Assembly: GCA_039105265.1 (NCBI GenBank)
Contig: JAPFFF010000027.1
Coordinates: 1,798,001-1,862,000, forward strand
Source of the DNA: Tritrichomonas musculus
Lineage: Eukaryota > Parabasalia > Tritrichomonadida > Tritrichomonadidae
DNA: 64,000 bases
Reading direction: 5' to 3'
This document shows, piece after piece, positions 1 through 10,200 of the stretch. Positions within the stretch are counted from its first letter, which is position 1; every line of letters begins with the position of its first letter. The notes under the pieces are model-generated. The model worked only from the letters and a program-made list of their open reading frames with translations. It was not told the origin of the DNA and did not search any database. Both the position numbers and the translations under genes were made by a program.

Positions 1-1436
1 GCCAAGGCTATGGTAAATAGCATTGGAGGTACCAAACCTGGAACAGTTTCAATAATTACTGTTGTTTTTGATTCTTTCATTACAGCAATTAATTCTTCAT
101 TATCAGGAGAATAGAAAATCCAGTTTGACTTTGTTGGAATAATACTATTATTTCTTTTACCAAAAACCATTTCAATTGATTCAGGTGAATCTAAATCACA
201 ATTAGGAGGCTGATTGACCAAGTTATTTGGTAATCCTGATAACTGAACAAAAGAATGTAAAAAGACAGAAATATAATGAAAAGGTTTTTTGACATCAACT
301 AACCTCATTGAAAAAATTTCTGTATCATAAATTGAGCCATTTCGAAGTGAGAGTGAAGAATTTTGATTGCCTAGTAACAAAGTATATGGCTTTAACGATC
401 CACTTTTTGCATCTAGTAAATCGAATGGTAATTTTTTCTTTTTTTTGGAATATATAGCTTCAATTAAACTTTTGTTTCCTAAAGATAAAACGTACTTCTT
501 TTTTTTCTTCGGGATTCGTGATATTGTTGTTTTCTCCATTCTATAAAAATATTTTTCTGTGATTTTTGGCGCTTGAATAGGAATAGATTCTATTTCTATA
601 TTGGATTGGGAAATTGGTTCAGAATTCGTATTTAAGTTTGGTGCTTGATTTGTAGTTATATTAGAATTGGATTGTTGATCCGGATTAGTATTTGATATAA
701 GATTTTGATCGTTAACAATATTAGAATTTGAATTTTGTTTAAGATTTTGGTCATTTAAAGATGGTGTTGGTAAGTTAGTATTATTTTCTGACGAATATGA
801 GTATTCTTCATCTTGGCTTTCAGCATATGACGAATAAGAATAATATTCTTGTTGAATATCTTTTATTTTAATTATTGTTGGTGAAATTGGTTCTTTAGGT
901 GAGCCAGGAGGTCTAGGCTTGAATTTAGGCTGATGTGTATATTCAACTTTTTGATTTGAATTATTTGGCGAATTATATTGTTTGTTATTTATTGGGATTG
1001 GCCTTCTTTTGAGACCAACTGCTCCATTTCTGTTTGGAGGAATAGGCCTATGGGGTTCAATAATTTCTTTGACATTTCCGTTTGAATTTATAGATGGAGA
1101 TTGATTTTTGTTTTGATGATGTATTCTCTTTGATTCTCTATTTTTCTCGTTAGTTCCAGTTGTTATAAGCTGTTCCTGATCAATATTTTGTTGATTTTCA
1201 AGTGCTTTTTGATTAGCATTCTGCCTTCGTAAAATATATTCTTCATCATCGGATGAGAATCTTTTCCTTATTAAATCAGATTTTTCAACATCAGTGTTAT
1301 GATCAGCACTTTGATTGTTTGATCCAATATCATATTGGTCTTGAGTTTTAGATTTTTTTAATGAATTTTTGGACTTTATAGGTGATAAAAGGTGAGGTTT
1401 TTCTATATCATGAGTAAATTCGACTGCTTTTATCAT
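1..1436 (-). CDS. Tubby-like C-terminal domain protein (partial, runs off the left edge)
   Basis: An open frame of 478 codons starts at the ATG at 1436 and is still open at base 3, so the C-terminus is missing. Residues 1 to about 290 are polar, Asn/Gln/Ser-rich and probably disordered, with lysine-rich and EEYSYSS-type acidic/tyrosine patches. From about residue 300 a folded region begins (YVLSLGN, YTLLLGNQNSS, SIYDTEIFSMRL). It ends near the edge with a conserved-looking stretch (NWIFYSPDNEELIAVMKES, then PGLVPPMLFTIALA). This order of short beta strands followed by a hydrophobic final helix resembles the tubby/scramblase-like C-terminal fold expanded in trichomonads. That is recognition by pattern, not a computed match. 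In animals, tubby proteins bind phosphoinositides and carry cargo to cilia; whether this one does is unknown. Confidence 0.5.
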   Translation of the reverse strand, partial: MIKAVEFTHDIEKPHLLSPIKSKNSLKKSKTQDQYDIGSNNQSADHNTDVEKSDLIRKRFSSDDEEYILRRQNANQKALENQQNIDQEQLITTGTNEKNRESKRIHHQNKNQSPSINSNGNVKEIIEPHRPIPPNRNGAVGLKRRPIPINNKQYNSPNNSNQKVEYTHQPKFKPRPPGSPKEPISPTIIKIKDIQQEYYSYSSYAESQDEEYSYSSENNTNLPTPSLNDQNLKQNSNSNIVNDQNLISNTNPDQQSNSNITTNQAPNLNTNSEPISQSNIEIESIPIQAPKITEKYFYRMEKTTISRIPKKKKKYVLSLGNKSLIEAIYSKKKKKLPFDLLDAKSGSLKPYTLLLGNQNSSLSLRNGSIYDTEIFSMRLVDVKKPFHYISVFLHSFVQLSGLPNNLVNQPPNCDLDSPESIEMVFGKRNNSIIPTKSNWIFYSPDNEELIAVMKESKTTVIIETVPGLVPPMLFTIAL

Positions 1437-1878
1437 CGGTAATTAATATTAAATTCTATTGAATGTGTAAACAAAATTAAAATTTAATTATTCAATCATC
1501 TACGTTATAAATAATTTTGTTCTCAAAAAATGGACCAAGTAATATAAATGGATTATATAATATAAACTGAATTTTCTTATGATTTTACTTATATTTATTG
1601 TTATTTTATGGGTCAAAAAAAGAATAAATTAATATAAAATATTATATTTTTAATGATAAGTGAAAAACAATATCTACTGATATAAAAAAATAATATTTTA
1701 CTGAAGAGCACGTTAGAATTTTCATAAGCAATTCAAAATGTAAACTTTTTAAATGATCTGAAAAACATATCATTTTACATGAGTTTTGCCTATTTGCCTT
1801 TAATATTAAAAAAACAAATGTTATTTTCCGAATAATAAGATAAATTATCATAATATATTTATAAAAATAAAATAAAAT
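1437..1878. other. Intergenic spacer
   Basis: About 440 bases of AT-rich DNA lie between the start of the tubby-like gene and the stop of the CFAP210-like gene, both on the minus strand. Short open frames here have no coding-like composition. No repeat, RNA gene or clear promoter motif is visible. Confidence 0.6.
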
Positions 1879-3264
1879 CTAGCAAGTAAAAACATCATCA
1901 TCTTCTTCTTGAACCGACTGCAGCATTTTGCTTGCATAATCTTGAACGCGTTGAAGTTCCTCTTGATCTTTTTGAATTGCAAGATTAAATTCGAGTCTGT
2001 CTCTTTCTTTTTCGGCTTCTTCTCTTTCTCGTTTTTCTTTAATTTGTTGTAAATGAAATTGATAAACATCACGATTATTTTTCATTCTTTCAATATCGCG
2101 AGCCCTCATTTCATCCTCGTATTTTGTGTTCCCGTCATATGGGAAAATCTCTTTCTTTTTCCTACTAAGGTCTCTTTTTTCTTTTAATTTTTTCTCCTTT
2201 AAAGCTACTGTTTGAAGATAATCTCTCCTTCTTTCTTCTTGAATTCTCTGTTTCTTTGCAGTTAATCTTTGAACTTCAAGACTTTCTTTGGCAAATTGTT
2301 CTTGAATTTGCTTTTCAAGAAAATCTTCTTGATCTTTCTTTTCAGCCTCTCTTCTTCGAGCTTCACGATCAATCAGTTTTTGTCTCATAGCTAATCGGTC
2401 GTTCCTTCTCTTTATTTCTGCATTCCTCCTCCTATCACTTTCATCCATTTCTCGTTCTGCCAAATCTCTTATTCTTTGGTCTTCAAGTTCCTCTAATTTT
2501 TGTTGTTTTTCTTTAAACGTTATAATGTAATCATTTTGACGCTTATTTTCTTCCATTTCACGCCGTGCCTTTTCTTTTCTTTCTGCTATCTCTTTCTGTT
2601 CTTTGGCTAATTCAAGTTTCATTTGTTTTGTTATTAAAAAGTCATCGATCATATCTTCCTCTTTCTGCCTTTGAGCCTGTTCAATTTTTTCCTGCCTCTG
2701 TTTCCTAAAGCCTTCAGCAACTCTGATAGCTTTGAGACGCCGTTCTTTTTTGATCTGTTCTTCTCTTTCACACATTTGTCTGTATCGTTCTCGATATTGC
2801 TCATCTTCTTCTATTTGCTTTTTCATATTTCGTATTTTCTGTTGCTCCTTAAATGCAATTTGCTCTTGTCTTTCAAGCACAACTTCGTTTAACAAAAGTT
2901 GCGAATTAACAGCTCTTACTTCTGGTCGTTCCATAAAAGCTTGCTTTTTAGCTTCAGCTATTGCAGCCTGTTTTTTAAGTTTTTGAATTTTTTTCTCTTC
3001 TTCATCAATTGCTATTTTCCTTTTTTCTTCTTGCTCCTTTTCCCGCTGTAATCGAGTTTGGCGATCAATTCTGTTGCGAACAATCGTGTTTGGCCATGCA
3101 GCTGCTAACTGCTTTGTTGTATTATGTTGTTCTAGTCTCCTTTGTCTTTCGGCTTCAGCTTCTAGATCGGGTTGCGGTGGTTTTGAGCGACGTTGAATTG
3201 TACGAAGCATTCTAGGTGTTAATATTGAATAATCGCGCGTTGGAGGTGGAACATAATGAGACAT
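1879..3264 (-). CDS. CFAP210 (CCDC173)-like flagellar coiled-coil protein, TPH domain
   Basis: This encodes 461 residues that are almost entirely charged alpha helix (long E/K/R/Q runs), the pattern of the trichohyalin/plectin-homology (TPH) domain. The N-terminal part has the landmark AAAWPNTIVRNRIDRQ at about residues 53-68. It is followed by QLLLNEVVLERQEQIAFKEQ, which matches my memory of the CFAP210/CCDC173 family (a Trp-Pro-Asn-Thr-Ile element, then an LLL-EV-ER segment). In other organisms CFAP210 lies inside the doublet microtubules of motile cilia as a microtubule inner protein, so a structural flagellar role is expected. Length fits the family (about 450-550). The start ATG lies 40 bases from an 11-bp perfect hairpin. 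Another TPH protein such as CFAP45 or CFAP53 is the main alternative. Confidence 0.6.
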   Translation of the reverse strand: MSHYVPPPTRDYSILTPRMLRTIQRRSKPPQPDLEAEAERQRRLEQHNTTKQLAAAWPNTIVRNRIDRQTRLQREKEQEEKRKIAIDEEEKKIQKLKKQAAIAEAKKQAFMERPEVRAVNSQLLLNEVVLERQEQIAFKEQQKIRNMKKQIEEDEQYRERYRQMCEREEQIKKERRLKAIRVAEGFRKQRQEKIEQAQRQKEEDMIDDFLITKQMKLELAKEQKEIAERKEKARREMEENKRQNDYIITFKEKQQKLEELEDQRIRDLAEREMDESDRRRNAEIKRRNDRLAMRQKLIDREARRREAEKKDQEDFLEKQIQEQFAKESLEVQRLTAKKQRIQEERRRDYLQTVALKEKKLKEKRDLSRKKKEIFPYDGNTKYEDEMRARDIERMKNNRDVYQFHLQQIKEKREREEAEKERDRLEFNLAIQKDQEELQRVQDYASKMLQSVQEEDDDVFTC

Positions 3265-3302
3265 TTTCTTTTTATATAAAATTCAGAACTTTTTCTATGT
3301 AA

Positions 3303-3329
3303 AAAATACGTTTTTAGTAAACGTATTTT
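3303..3329. repeat. Perfect 11-bp inverted repeat upstream of the CFAP210-like gene
   Basis: AAAATACGTTT is followed by five loop bases and its exact complement. It lies 39-65 bases upstream of the ATG of the minus-strand gene. It could be a regulatory palindrome or a scrap of a foldback element; the sequence does not decide. Confidence 0.5.
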
Positions 3330-3415
3330 AAGTATAAAAAAAGATCAACAAAAAATTTAAAAATCTCTCCAATGGTCTATTTTTTGAACTTTTTCCTCTC
3401 GAGATCTACTTTTGA

Positions 3416-4068
3416 GTCGATTTTGATTGCCAAAAAACTTTAATAGCTTGTAATTACTATTATCTTTTGAAAGAAAAAAGATTTTCAATTACATCAATAA
3501 AAATTGATTTCAATAAAGCAAAAAGCATAAAAGTAGTCATTCGTTCTTTAGTTCAATATCCTCCATCATCTTCATGGTTATACAATATATGTGATAAAAA
3601 TGGTATTTTTATAAAAACTCCTCAAAGTTTGGAAGAAGCCCGTCAAAAGCATTTCAATATAAATATTGTAAGATCACTTTATAGAAAATAGGGTGATTAT
3701 TTATCCAGAAATCCTAGGGGAACATGGAACCTAGATGAAACGTCCAGCGCTGCATCTCAAAATGTGTTTTTGTCATTTCAAAGCAAGATTTAGAATCTCA
3801 TGTAGAGCTTCTTCTCTTTTTTTCATCATTAGTTGCTAATTGCAAGAGATATTTTTCACAGTTAGAATATAATGTGTGCATACACAAATTTTTAGTGACA
3901 ACATCATTTTCGTCTTTTGTTAATGTTAAAAATCTTCTACAAACTCTACGAAAAATATCAATTTCGTTCAGAAAACAAAAAACTAATACCATTTCCATTG
4001 ATCTCCGCGTGGAAACAATTGATTTTTTTATTTTACCTTTTTTTGAGAAAGGTGTGTTTAGGAAGTAA
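3416..4068 (+). pseudogene. Decayed pogo-type (DDE_1, Tc1/mariner superfamily) transposase
   Basis: The frame from 3416 to 3688 reads a CENP-B-type DNA-binding segment: YPPSSSWLYNICDKNGIFIK, then TPQSLEEARQKHFN. That is the usual P-S-x-x-W...LEEAR pattern of pogo/tigger transposases. After an in-frame TAG at 3689-3691 the same frame continues with RNPRGTWNLDETSSA at about 3707-3751, whose N-x-DET is the first catalytic Asp region of DDE_1 transposases. Further stops follow, and in another frame ending at 4068 there is RVETIDFFILPFF, matching the IDIFVLP strand near the second catalytic Asp. The spacing between the catalytic blocks is too short for an intact enzyme. It is a dead DNA-transposon copy with several stops, frame changes and probably an internal deletion. 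Confidence 0.6.
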
Positions 4069-4267
4069 CTATATTTGTATTTGATATTACTAAATGACGT
4101 ACTATTATGGATTTTTACCCACTGGTATTCCATTATTTTTTGATAATATAAACTATCTGTATATATCAAACTGAAAGTAGCTCTATTTTGATCATTGTCA
4201 GACTTTCAATATTATTTTTTACTCCACTTATGGTTGCGAATATTTAACTGCTACCAGACCTAATCCT

Positions 4268-4490
4268 ACTTCCCACTTATCTTAAACTTCCTTATGTATA
4301 GGTTATCTTTATTTCAAATTTCCTCCAACTTTCCTACTTATCCTAAACATCCTTATGTTTAATTTTTTTATGATTCAAATTTCCCCACTTTCCCACTTAT
4401 CTTAAACTCCCTTATGTATAGGTTTTCATGCTTTAAATTCCCACCCACTTTCCCAATAATGCTAACCTTTCCAATGTTTCATGTAGTCTT
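4268..4490. repeat. Degenerate tandem repeat, about four copies of a 60-bp unit
   Basis: Related blocks start near 4271, 4331, 4391 and 4451, so the period is close to 60 bases. The best-kept core is TCCCACTTATCTTAAAC followed by CCTTATGTATAGG, then a T-rich stretch and TTCAAATTTCC. Copies 1 and 3 agree best; copies 2 and 4 have drifted. There is no coding frame through the array. Confidence 0.65.
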
Positions 4491-5015
4491 CACACAGCAG
4501 AATGTGGAGAACTTAATATCCTTGTCCAATAAATTTGCACCATTAAATATTAAAGAAGAGATATAAGATTCATCGTGATGGAATCATCATCCGAAAAGAG
4601 AGGAAATAAAGAGAGTATTTGAGTGTTTTTAATTACTTCGATTCTTCTTATTGGATTTGTTTTTCCTGAACGACAATTGATGCCTTCAGTAGTATACGGT
4701 GGGCTTGACCATATAAAATGATCCAGCCTACCACTACTCCAAGGGCTCCCACCCCTGGACCCCACCTTCCAAAGCCTTCAAAAAGTTCCAACATTTTCGT
4801 TCATTCAAAAAGTTGGCGACAAAAAAACTCCAAACAACAAGGTTTATCCTACATTTAATTCATACACAAACTTGAACATTTTCCTTTATTTGAACTGTAA
4901 TATATTAACTTTTTCATAATCAAAAGTTCTTCTTTTTTTTTTTTTTTTGTATAGTCAAGCTTTTTAAATAGTAACAGACCAAATATCCTTACATTTAAGT
5001 ATTTGATATCTTGTA
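4491..5015. other. Non-coding stretch with a GC-richer island at about 4640-4800
   Basis: Within very AT-rich DNA, bases 4640-4800 are markedly richer in G and C (runs such as GGGCTCCCACCCCTGGACCCC). On the plus strand the island translates in broken frames that include QGLPPLDPTFQS and FSFIQKVGDKKTP. This looks like a scrap of a dispersed repeat or dead gene, but I do not recognise the family. A T15 tract lies at about 4935-4949. Confidence 0.4.
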
Positions 5016-5267
5016 ATGAATTATTTTGATTTCAACAACTATCTAACAGATAACAAAATTAGATTCCTAAATAAAAAATTAAATGAAATAGTAAAAAGCT
5101 ACAATTTTTATTATATTTCAGGAAATTTGTCAATTGACCAAAATCAAATTTACCTAAACTTTGAAAAATCCAAAATTGTGATAATCAATCAATATGAAGA
5201 TAAATATCCAAAAACAAAAGCCAAATATTTTTTGATTGGCTTTGAAAAAACAATTTTTTATCAATAG
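5016..5267 (+). CDS. Small hypothetical ORF (83 aa), doubtful
   Basis: An ATG-initiated frame encodes 83 residues rich in Asn, Tyr, Ile and Lys with a balanced mixture of hydrophobic and polar residues (for example SYNFYYISGNLSIDQNQIYL). It has no motif, signal peptide or membrane segment that I recognise. It sits alone between transposon debris and the GH27 gene and could be a fragment of a decayed gene. AT-rich DNA gives frames of this length by chance fairly rarely, so it is listed, with low confidence. Confidence 0.25.
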   Translation: MNYFDFNNYLTDNKIRFLNKKLNEIVKSYNFYYISGNLSIDQNQIYLNFEKSKIVIINQYEDKYPKTKAKYFLIGFEKTIFYQ

Positions 5268-5673
5268 ATAATATATTAACAAATTGAATGAAAACACATT
5301 TATTGGAATTTATATAATTTGGTTAAACATAAGCGTGAGTATTATAAAAATTCACCAATATCCTTTATTATTTAATGAAAATATATAATAAATAAAAAAA
5401 GAACTAACAGGCTCCAAATATGATCATCATTATAATGATAATTATCAATAATAACATTAACAATGATCATCTATATAATTTAAATATCAAAAGCATTTGC
5501 CATTTTCGATGAATGATTAAAATACATTTTTCAACCGATTTACAGAAAAACTGAAAATAATGAAGTCATAACAGAAAATTTTTAAAAGCTTCTATACAAA
5601 ATTTGAGAAGCAATTTGATTGCATATCAATTAATTGAAAATGAATTGTTTTAGTATTTCAATTTAAGAATTAA
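5268..5673. other. Intergenic spacer upstream of the GH27 gene
   Basis: About 400 bases of AT-rich DNA. A TCAATTT about 12 bases before the ATG at 5674 is an imperfect match to the trichomonad initiator (TCA-pyrimidine). Nothing else is visible. Confidence 0.4.
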
Positions 5674-6849
5674 ATGCTGGTTTTCCTTCTATCAGGTGTT
5701 TTCTGCCTGAACAATGGACTTGCCTTGACACCTCCAATGGGTTGGATGGCATGGGAACAATTCAAATGCGAAACTGATTGCCAAAATAAGCCGAAAGATT
5801 GTATCAGCGAAGATCTCTTTATTGATATGATTGATCGCATAGCTGAAGATGGATGGCTCGAGGCAGGATATGAATATGTAAATATCGATGACTGTTGGAT
5901 GGGTAAAGGCCGTGATGTAAATGGTGAATTATACCCAGACCAATCTCGTTTTCCACACAACATTACATGGCTCTCTCGTTATGCTCATTCAAGGGGTGTT
6001 AAACTTGGTATTTACAATGACTTCGGAACTTTGACTTGTGGAGGTTATACTGGATCAGAAGGATATCTTCGTATTGATGCTGAAACTTTTGCTAAATGGG
6101 AAGTAGATATGCTAAAGATGGACGGATGCTACTCTGAATTATTGAATCAACGAGATGGTTATCCAGCAATGTCATATTTCCTTAATAGAACTGGAAGGCC
6201 AATTATGTACTCTTGCTCATGGCCAGCATATGATTCTGAAATGGACTATTCTCCCCTACCAGAATTTTGCAACCTTTGGCGTAATTATGGAGACATTACA
6301 TCAACATGGCCTGTTGTTCTTGCCGTTATCAACAAATGGGGAAATACACCAGAATGGGCCAAATACGCTGGTCCAGGCCACTGGAATGATCCAGACCAGC
6401 TTATGATAGGTTTGAAAGGTGGAAAAATCACACAAATCGAGGCAGAAACACAAATGGCTATTTGGTCAATTGTTGCTGCTCCTCTTATAATGTCAAACGA
6501 CCTCAGAGAAATTGAAGATTGGGCCAAAGAAATTTTGCAAAACAAAGAAGTTATTGCAGTAGATCAAGACGTGCTTGGAATACAAGGATTTCGTTTAACA
6601 GATAAAGATGAAGATAAGCAGATTTGGTATAGACAACTTTCTAACGATAATTGGGCTGTTGCACTTTTCAACCGTGGTGAATCACCAGTTGATATTACTG
6701 TTGCATTTAAAGATTTCCAAAACAAAGCTAGCTCATTCAAACTTCGTGACTTATATCAGAAGAAGGACCTTGGCACATTCCAAGATACATATACTGGATC
6801 TAAAATCCCAGCACATGGCGTAGTCTTCCTTAGACTTTCACCTCCATGA
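5674..6849 (+). CDS. Secreted GH27 glycosidase, predicted alpha-N-acetylgalactosaminidase
   Basis: This encodes 391 residues with a hydrophobic signal peptide (MLVFLLSGVFC) followed at once by the GH27 start (NNGLALTPPMGWMAWEQF). The full (beta/alpha)8 core and C-terminal beta domain of this lysosomal family are present: INIDDCW-like VNIDDCW at 69-75, KLGIYNDFG at 110-118, CSWPAY at 181-186, and GPGHWNDPD at 233-241. The nucleophile is D150 (KMDGCY) and the acid/base is D207 (WRNYGDI). The specificity loop reads C-S182-W-P-A185-Y. In human enzymes Ser and Ala at these places mark alpha-N-acetylgalactosaminidase, while Glu and Leu mark alpha-galactosidase A, so GalNAc removal is predicted. For a mucosal trichomonad this suits trimming of mucin O-glycans or blood-group A sugars. 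The signal peptide points to a lysosome-like or secreted location. Confidence 0.93.
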   Translation: MLVFLLSGVFCLNNGLALTPPMGWMAWEQFKCETDCQNKPKDCISEDLFIDMIDRIAEDGWLEAGYEYVNIDDCWMGKGRDVNGELYPDQSRFPHNITWLSRYAHSRGVKLGIYNDFGTLTCGGYTGSEGYLRIDAETFAKWEVDMLKMDGCYSELLNQRDGYPAMSYFLNRTGRPIMYSCSWPAYDSEMDYSPLPEFCNLWRNYGDITSTWPVVLAVINKWGNTPEWAKYAGPGHWNDPDQLMIGLKGGKITQIEAETQMAIWSIVAAPLIMSNDLREIEDWAKEILQNKEVIAVDQDVLGIQGFRLTDKDEDKQIWYRQLSNDNWAVALFNRGESPVDITVAFKDFQNKASSFKLRDLYQKKDLGTFQDTYTGSKIPAHGVVFLRLSPP

Positions 6850-7217
6850 AATAATAATAATTAAATTTTTAAAAGTAAAAAATCCATAAATTTTTAAATG
6901 CAATTTTTTTTACTTCACGATTTAAAGTTCAGGATACAAAAAGTTTTAACATCCAATCAAAATTTTTGTATTTGTTTCTAATAAATATTTATTTTGGTTC
7001 AAATTTTTCATATATGAAAATTCTCAATAAATATCAATTTACTCGAATTTTATAATGAAACCTTCAATAAACGATGACATCATCAAGTAACTTTTTGAAA
7101 AACCAGATTTTAACTTTTTCTGAAATAAGATAAATATTAAAAGAATTCAATATTTGAAATATAATGCTACGATCAAAATTCAAAAGATTATTACAATATT
7201 TTAACCTTTATATCAAA
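6850..7217. other. Intergenic spacer
   Basis: About 370 bases of AT-rich DNA between the GH27 gene and the GAPVD1-like gene. Apart from a CCTTT at 7205-7209 near the downstream initiator, nothing is recognisable. Confidence 0.5.
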
Positions 7218-7225
7218 TCACTTTC
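7218..7225 (+). promoter_or_regulatory. Initiator-like element (TCACTTTC)
   Basis: TCACTTTC fits the trichomonad initiator TCA-Y-T/A-T/A, with its A at 7220, 11 bases before the ATG at 7231. That is the short leader length known for Trichomonas transcripts. A CCTTT lies just upstream, like the M5-type motif. This is a motif match only. Confidence 0.4.
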
Positions 7226-7230
7226 ATGTC

Positions 7231-10200
7231 ATGCTGAAGACAAGTGAAAATCAATCTTTTACTCAACTCCACAAAAAAGTTATCCAAGAGCATCAACTTA
7301 ATTTAGTGCTTTCTGGCTCAATATCTCGTCATCGAGAAGATATTGATGAATTAACAAGAAAATATATTTTAAATATTCGTACTTTTTGCATGCTAGATAC
7401 ATGGTACTCCCGTCTTTCTCTAACAGGAATAGCGCCCTTTCTTCAATCCCCTATTTATCGTCGACAAAAAGATCCTCTTGTTTATGAATCACCAATCGCA
7501 CTTCCATTAAATTTAGATGTTACTATGGGAATCAACTCCCTTTTAAAATTTATTTATGCAACGCCGCCGACATTTACAAATCCATTTCAGAATTCTTATT
7601 GGCTTTCAAATTATACATCATTTATGACAGTATTTCTTCATTGCATTGTTAAATACTTTAGCGTTAGAAATAGAAATATTTTGAATAATCGACTGGAATA
7701 CAATCCTTGCGACAGCCAAATCTCTTTTTTTAATTCTTCAACTTTTCCTGCAATTTTTGGCTATGGATGGTGCGCCGAACAAGGTGTAGCATATGTTCAT
7801 GCTTTGGTTGAAATACTCAAATTGCAAATTGTTCGTATATGTAAATCTAATCCTAATTCCACAACTCAATCAGAAAAGTTACAAAATAAAAATGAAGATG
7901 ATAATATAATTTATTCTGAATATGATTTACTTTCGGAGAAAGATAAAGCGGAAAGCATAGGATCGTCTGATTTTTTCTATTCCTTTATTAATAAGCTCAT
8001 TACTCAATTTCTTCATATGGCAGGTATCCAAAATTATCTTAGAGCAGCTCTTTCTACTGATTTTTGGACTCTTATCAATGACGAAGATATAATTTCACAC
8101 GAAAAAGAAAATAATTTAACTTCGAGAATGACATCTACCTCACTTACTAGTAGCGCAATTAATGTTCATTCAATTCCACTGGTTAGTACTAAAGAACAAT
8201 CAAAAAAGAAACATCTAAAATCGAAGAAACAAATACCTAAAATTATACCAAATCAGATAATGCGGGAAATACAAGTTAACAAAAGTGATGAAGTACAACA
8301 AAATGAAGATAAACAGTTATCAAAAAAGCAATTTTTAACTCGCCTTCTCAAATATGCAAAGCAGTTTACAGAAAGTCTCCTTCAAAATATTTCACATATG
8401 CCAACTATTATACGATATTTCTTCCAAAAAGTTTCCGAAATCGATAAATCAGGTCTTCTTGTGGAAGTAATTTTCATCGATTATCTTCTCAAGCCAGCTT
8501 TACTTAAACCCAAATTTTTTGCATTAATCCCTGAAACTGCAGTATTTTCGTCAACAACCCAATTAACAATTCTTACAAAACTTTTTAAAGCGTCAATTCA
8601 CGAGCATTTAATACCTGAAGAATATAGAGACATCCTTACTGGAAAAGACCAGGATCAAGACGACAATGATAAGTCACCAATGGAATTATTCAAAGAAATG
8701 AATGTTAAAAGAATCATTGAAAGATTATCATCTGACGATTGTTTTGATGGAAATTTAGATGGATTGAATGCCTTAAACATACAGAGTGTTACTAGTATTC
8801 ATTACAATTTGCTTTTGATTTCGGTAAATGACATGAAATTCATAACAAAAATAATTAATGATACAATTGATGAAATTGACTGTTTTGATGAAACTGAAAA
8901 TCCAAATGATCCACCTAAGTTCCTTGGTCATGTTCATATTAGTGAGAAAAAGAAGATTAAAAGCTTATGTGCTTTTGGAGAAAAAACAGAATTGAAAAAT
9001 AATGAATTAATCGAATTTTGGTATCAATCATTCCGACTTCCAAACATTAGTACCAAGAAACATTCCAAAAAAGACAAGAAAAAGCGAAAGAATAAAGATA
9101 AAAAATCAAAAAGAGAAAAGAAGAAAGATACAAACGAAAAGGATAAACCAAGTGAATTAAACGTACCAAATGAGACAAAAGAGGCAATTGACAATGGAAA
9201 TGAAAATAATAATGAACAAAACCCTCCTAGTCCAGATGTTCAATTCAAATCTTCCAACTCAAATGGAATACGTAGAATTATTCCACCATGGAAAAAGCAG
9301 ATTGTCCTCAAAAATCCTATACCAACATCTCAACCCGTTGAAAATAATAAAAAAAATATTGAGTTACATGATGAAAAGGAAGATTTTGATATTTCAAGCT
9401 ATTTTAAAAAAACAATTCCTCCTCTTTTACTTCCAATCATTATTGTTCCCGAAGTTCAACCATTTGATCCAAAAGATCCCTATATAAAGACAATTCATCA
9501 TCTTGCAAGCTATCTGCAAGAAATTCCTCCATATTCATCAAGTAATGATGATATTAAGTTGATGGATTTCCTTGATATTCAATTAAAGCATGCTATTCAA
9601 ATAAAATCCATAGAATGGGTAACTCGAACACAAGCCATTTCCAACAAGCTTAAAAATTTCCATATGGACGAGAGTGAAATATTAAGTACACTTTCTAATA
9701 TTGTTAATACAGGTTTAAAGAATTCTTCAGATCTTCTTGCTTCTTCATTTAAACATGAAGAAATCTGTGATTCCATTAATAATCGATTGGCAGCAACAAA
9801 CTCCTTGAGAGCCCAACTTGATCCAATATCTAGTCAAGCACTTCTTCGTAAATTTTTAAGTACAAAGCAGACAATCAAAGAAGAAATAGTCTCTAGATTA
9901 AATACATTCACACAAATCAACGAATGGGTTAATTTCTTCAAAAACGAATGTGTTACTCAAATTGATGAATTTGTTGACACTTTTCTAGCATCAGCAACAA
10001 ATCCACCAGCGCCAAAAGAACCAGAAAAAGATTCCCAAACAAGCAGCAAAAGCAAAAGTAAAAGTAAGGCTAAAAGAACTACTAGTCTTAATAATGAAAC
10101 CGATGAATATAAAAATCAAACAAATAATTTGAATACATCATTCAATGATAACGAACTAAAAACTATTAAACTTAATTTAACAAGACAATTTCATAGTGAA

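Noticed and set aside
2671-3215. Plus-strand frames over the CFAP210-like gene
   Set aside because: Antisense of a Glu/Lys-rich coiled coil gives Phe/Ser/Leu-rich strings; no motif.
3798-4169. 123-codon minus-strand frame
   Set aside because: Antisense to the decayed pogo transposase; no recognisable domain, and the plus-strand reading has the DDE_1 landmarks.
4550-4765. 71-codon minus-strand frame over the GC-richer island
   Set aside because: No motif and no partner; the island looks like repeat debris on either strand.
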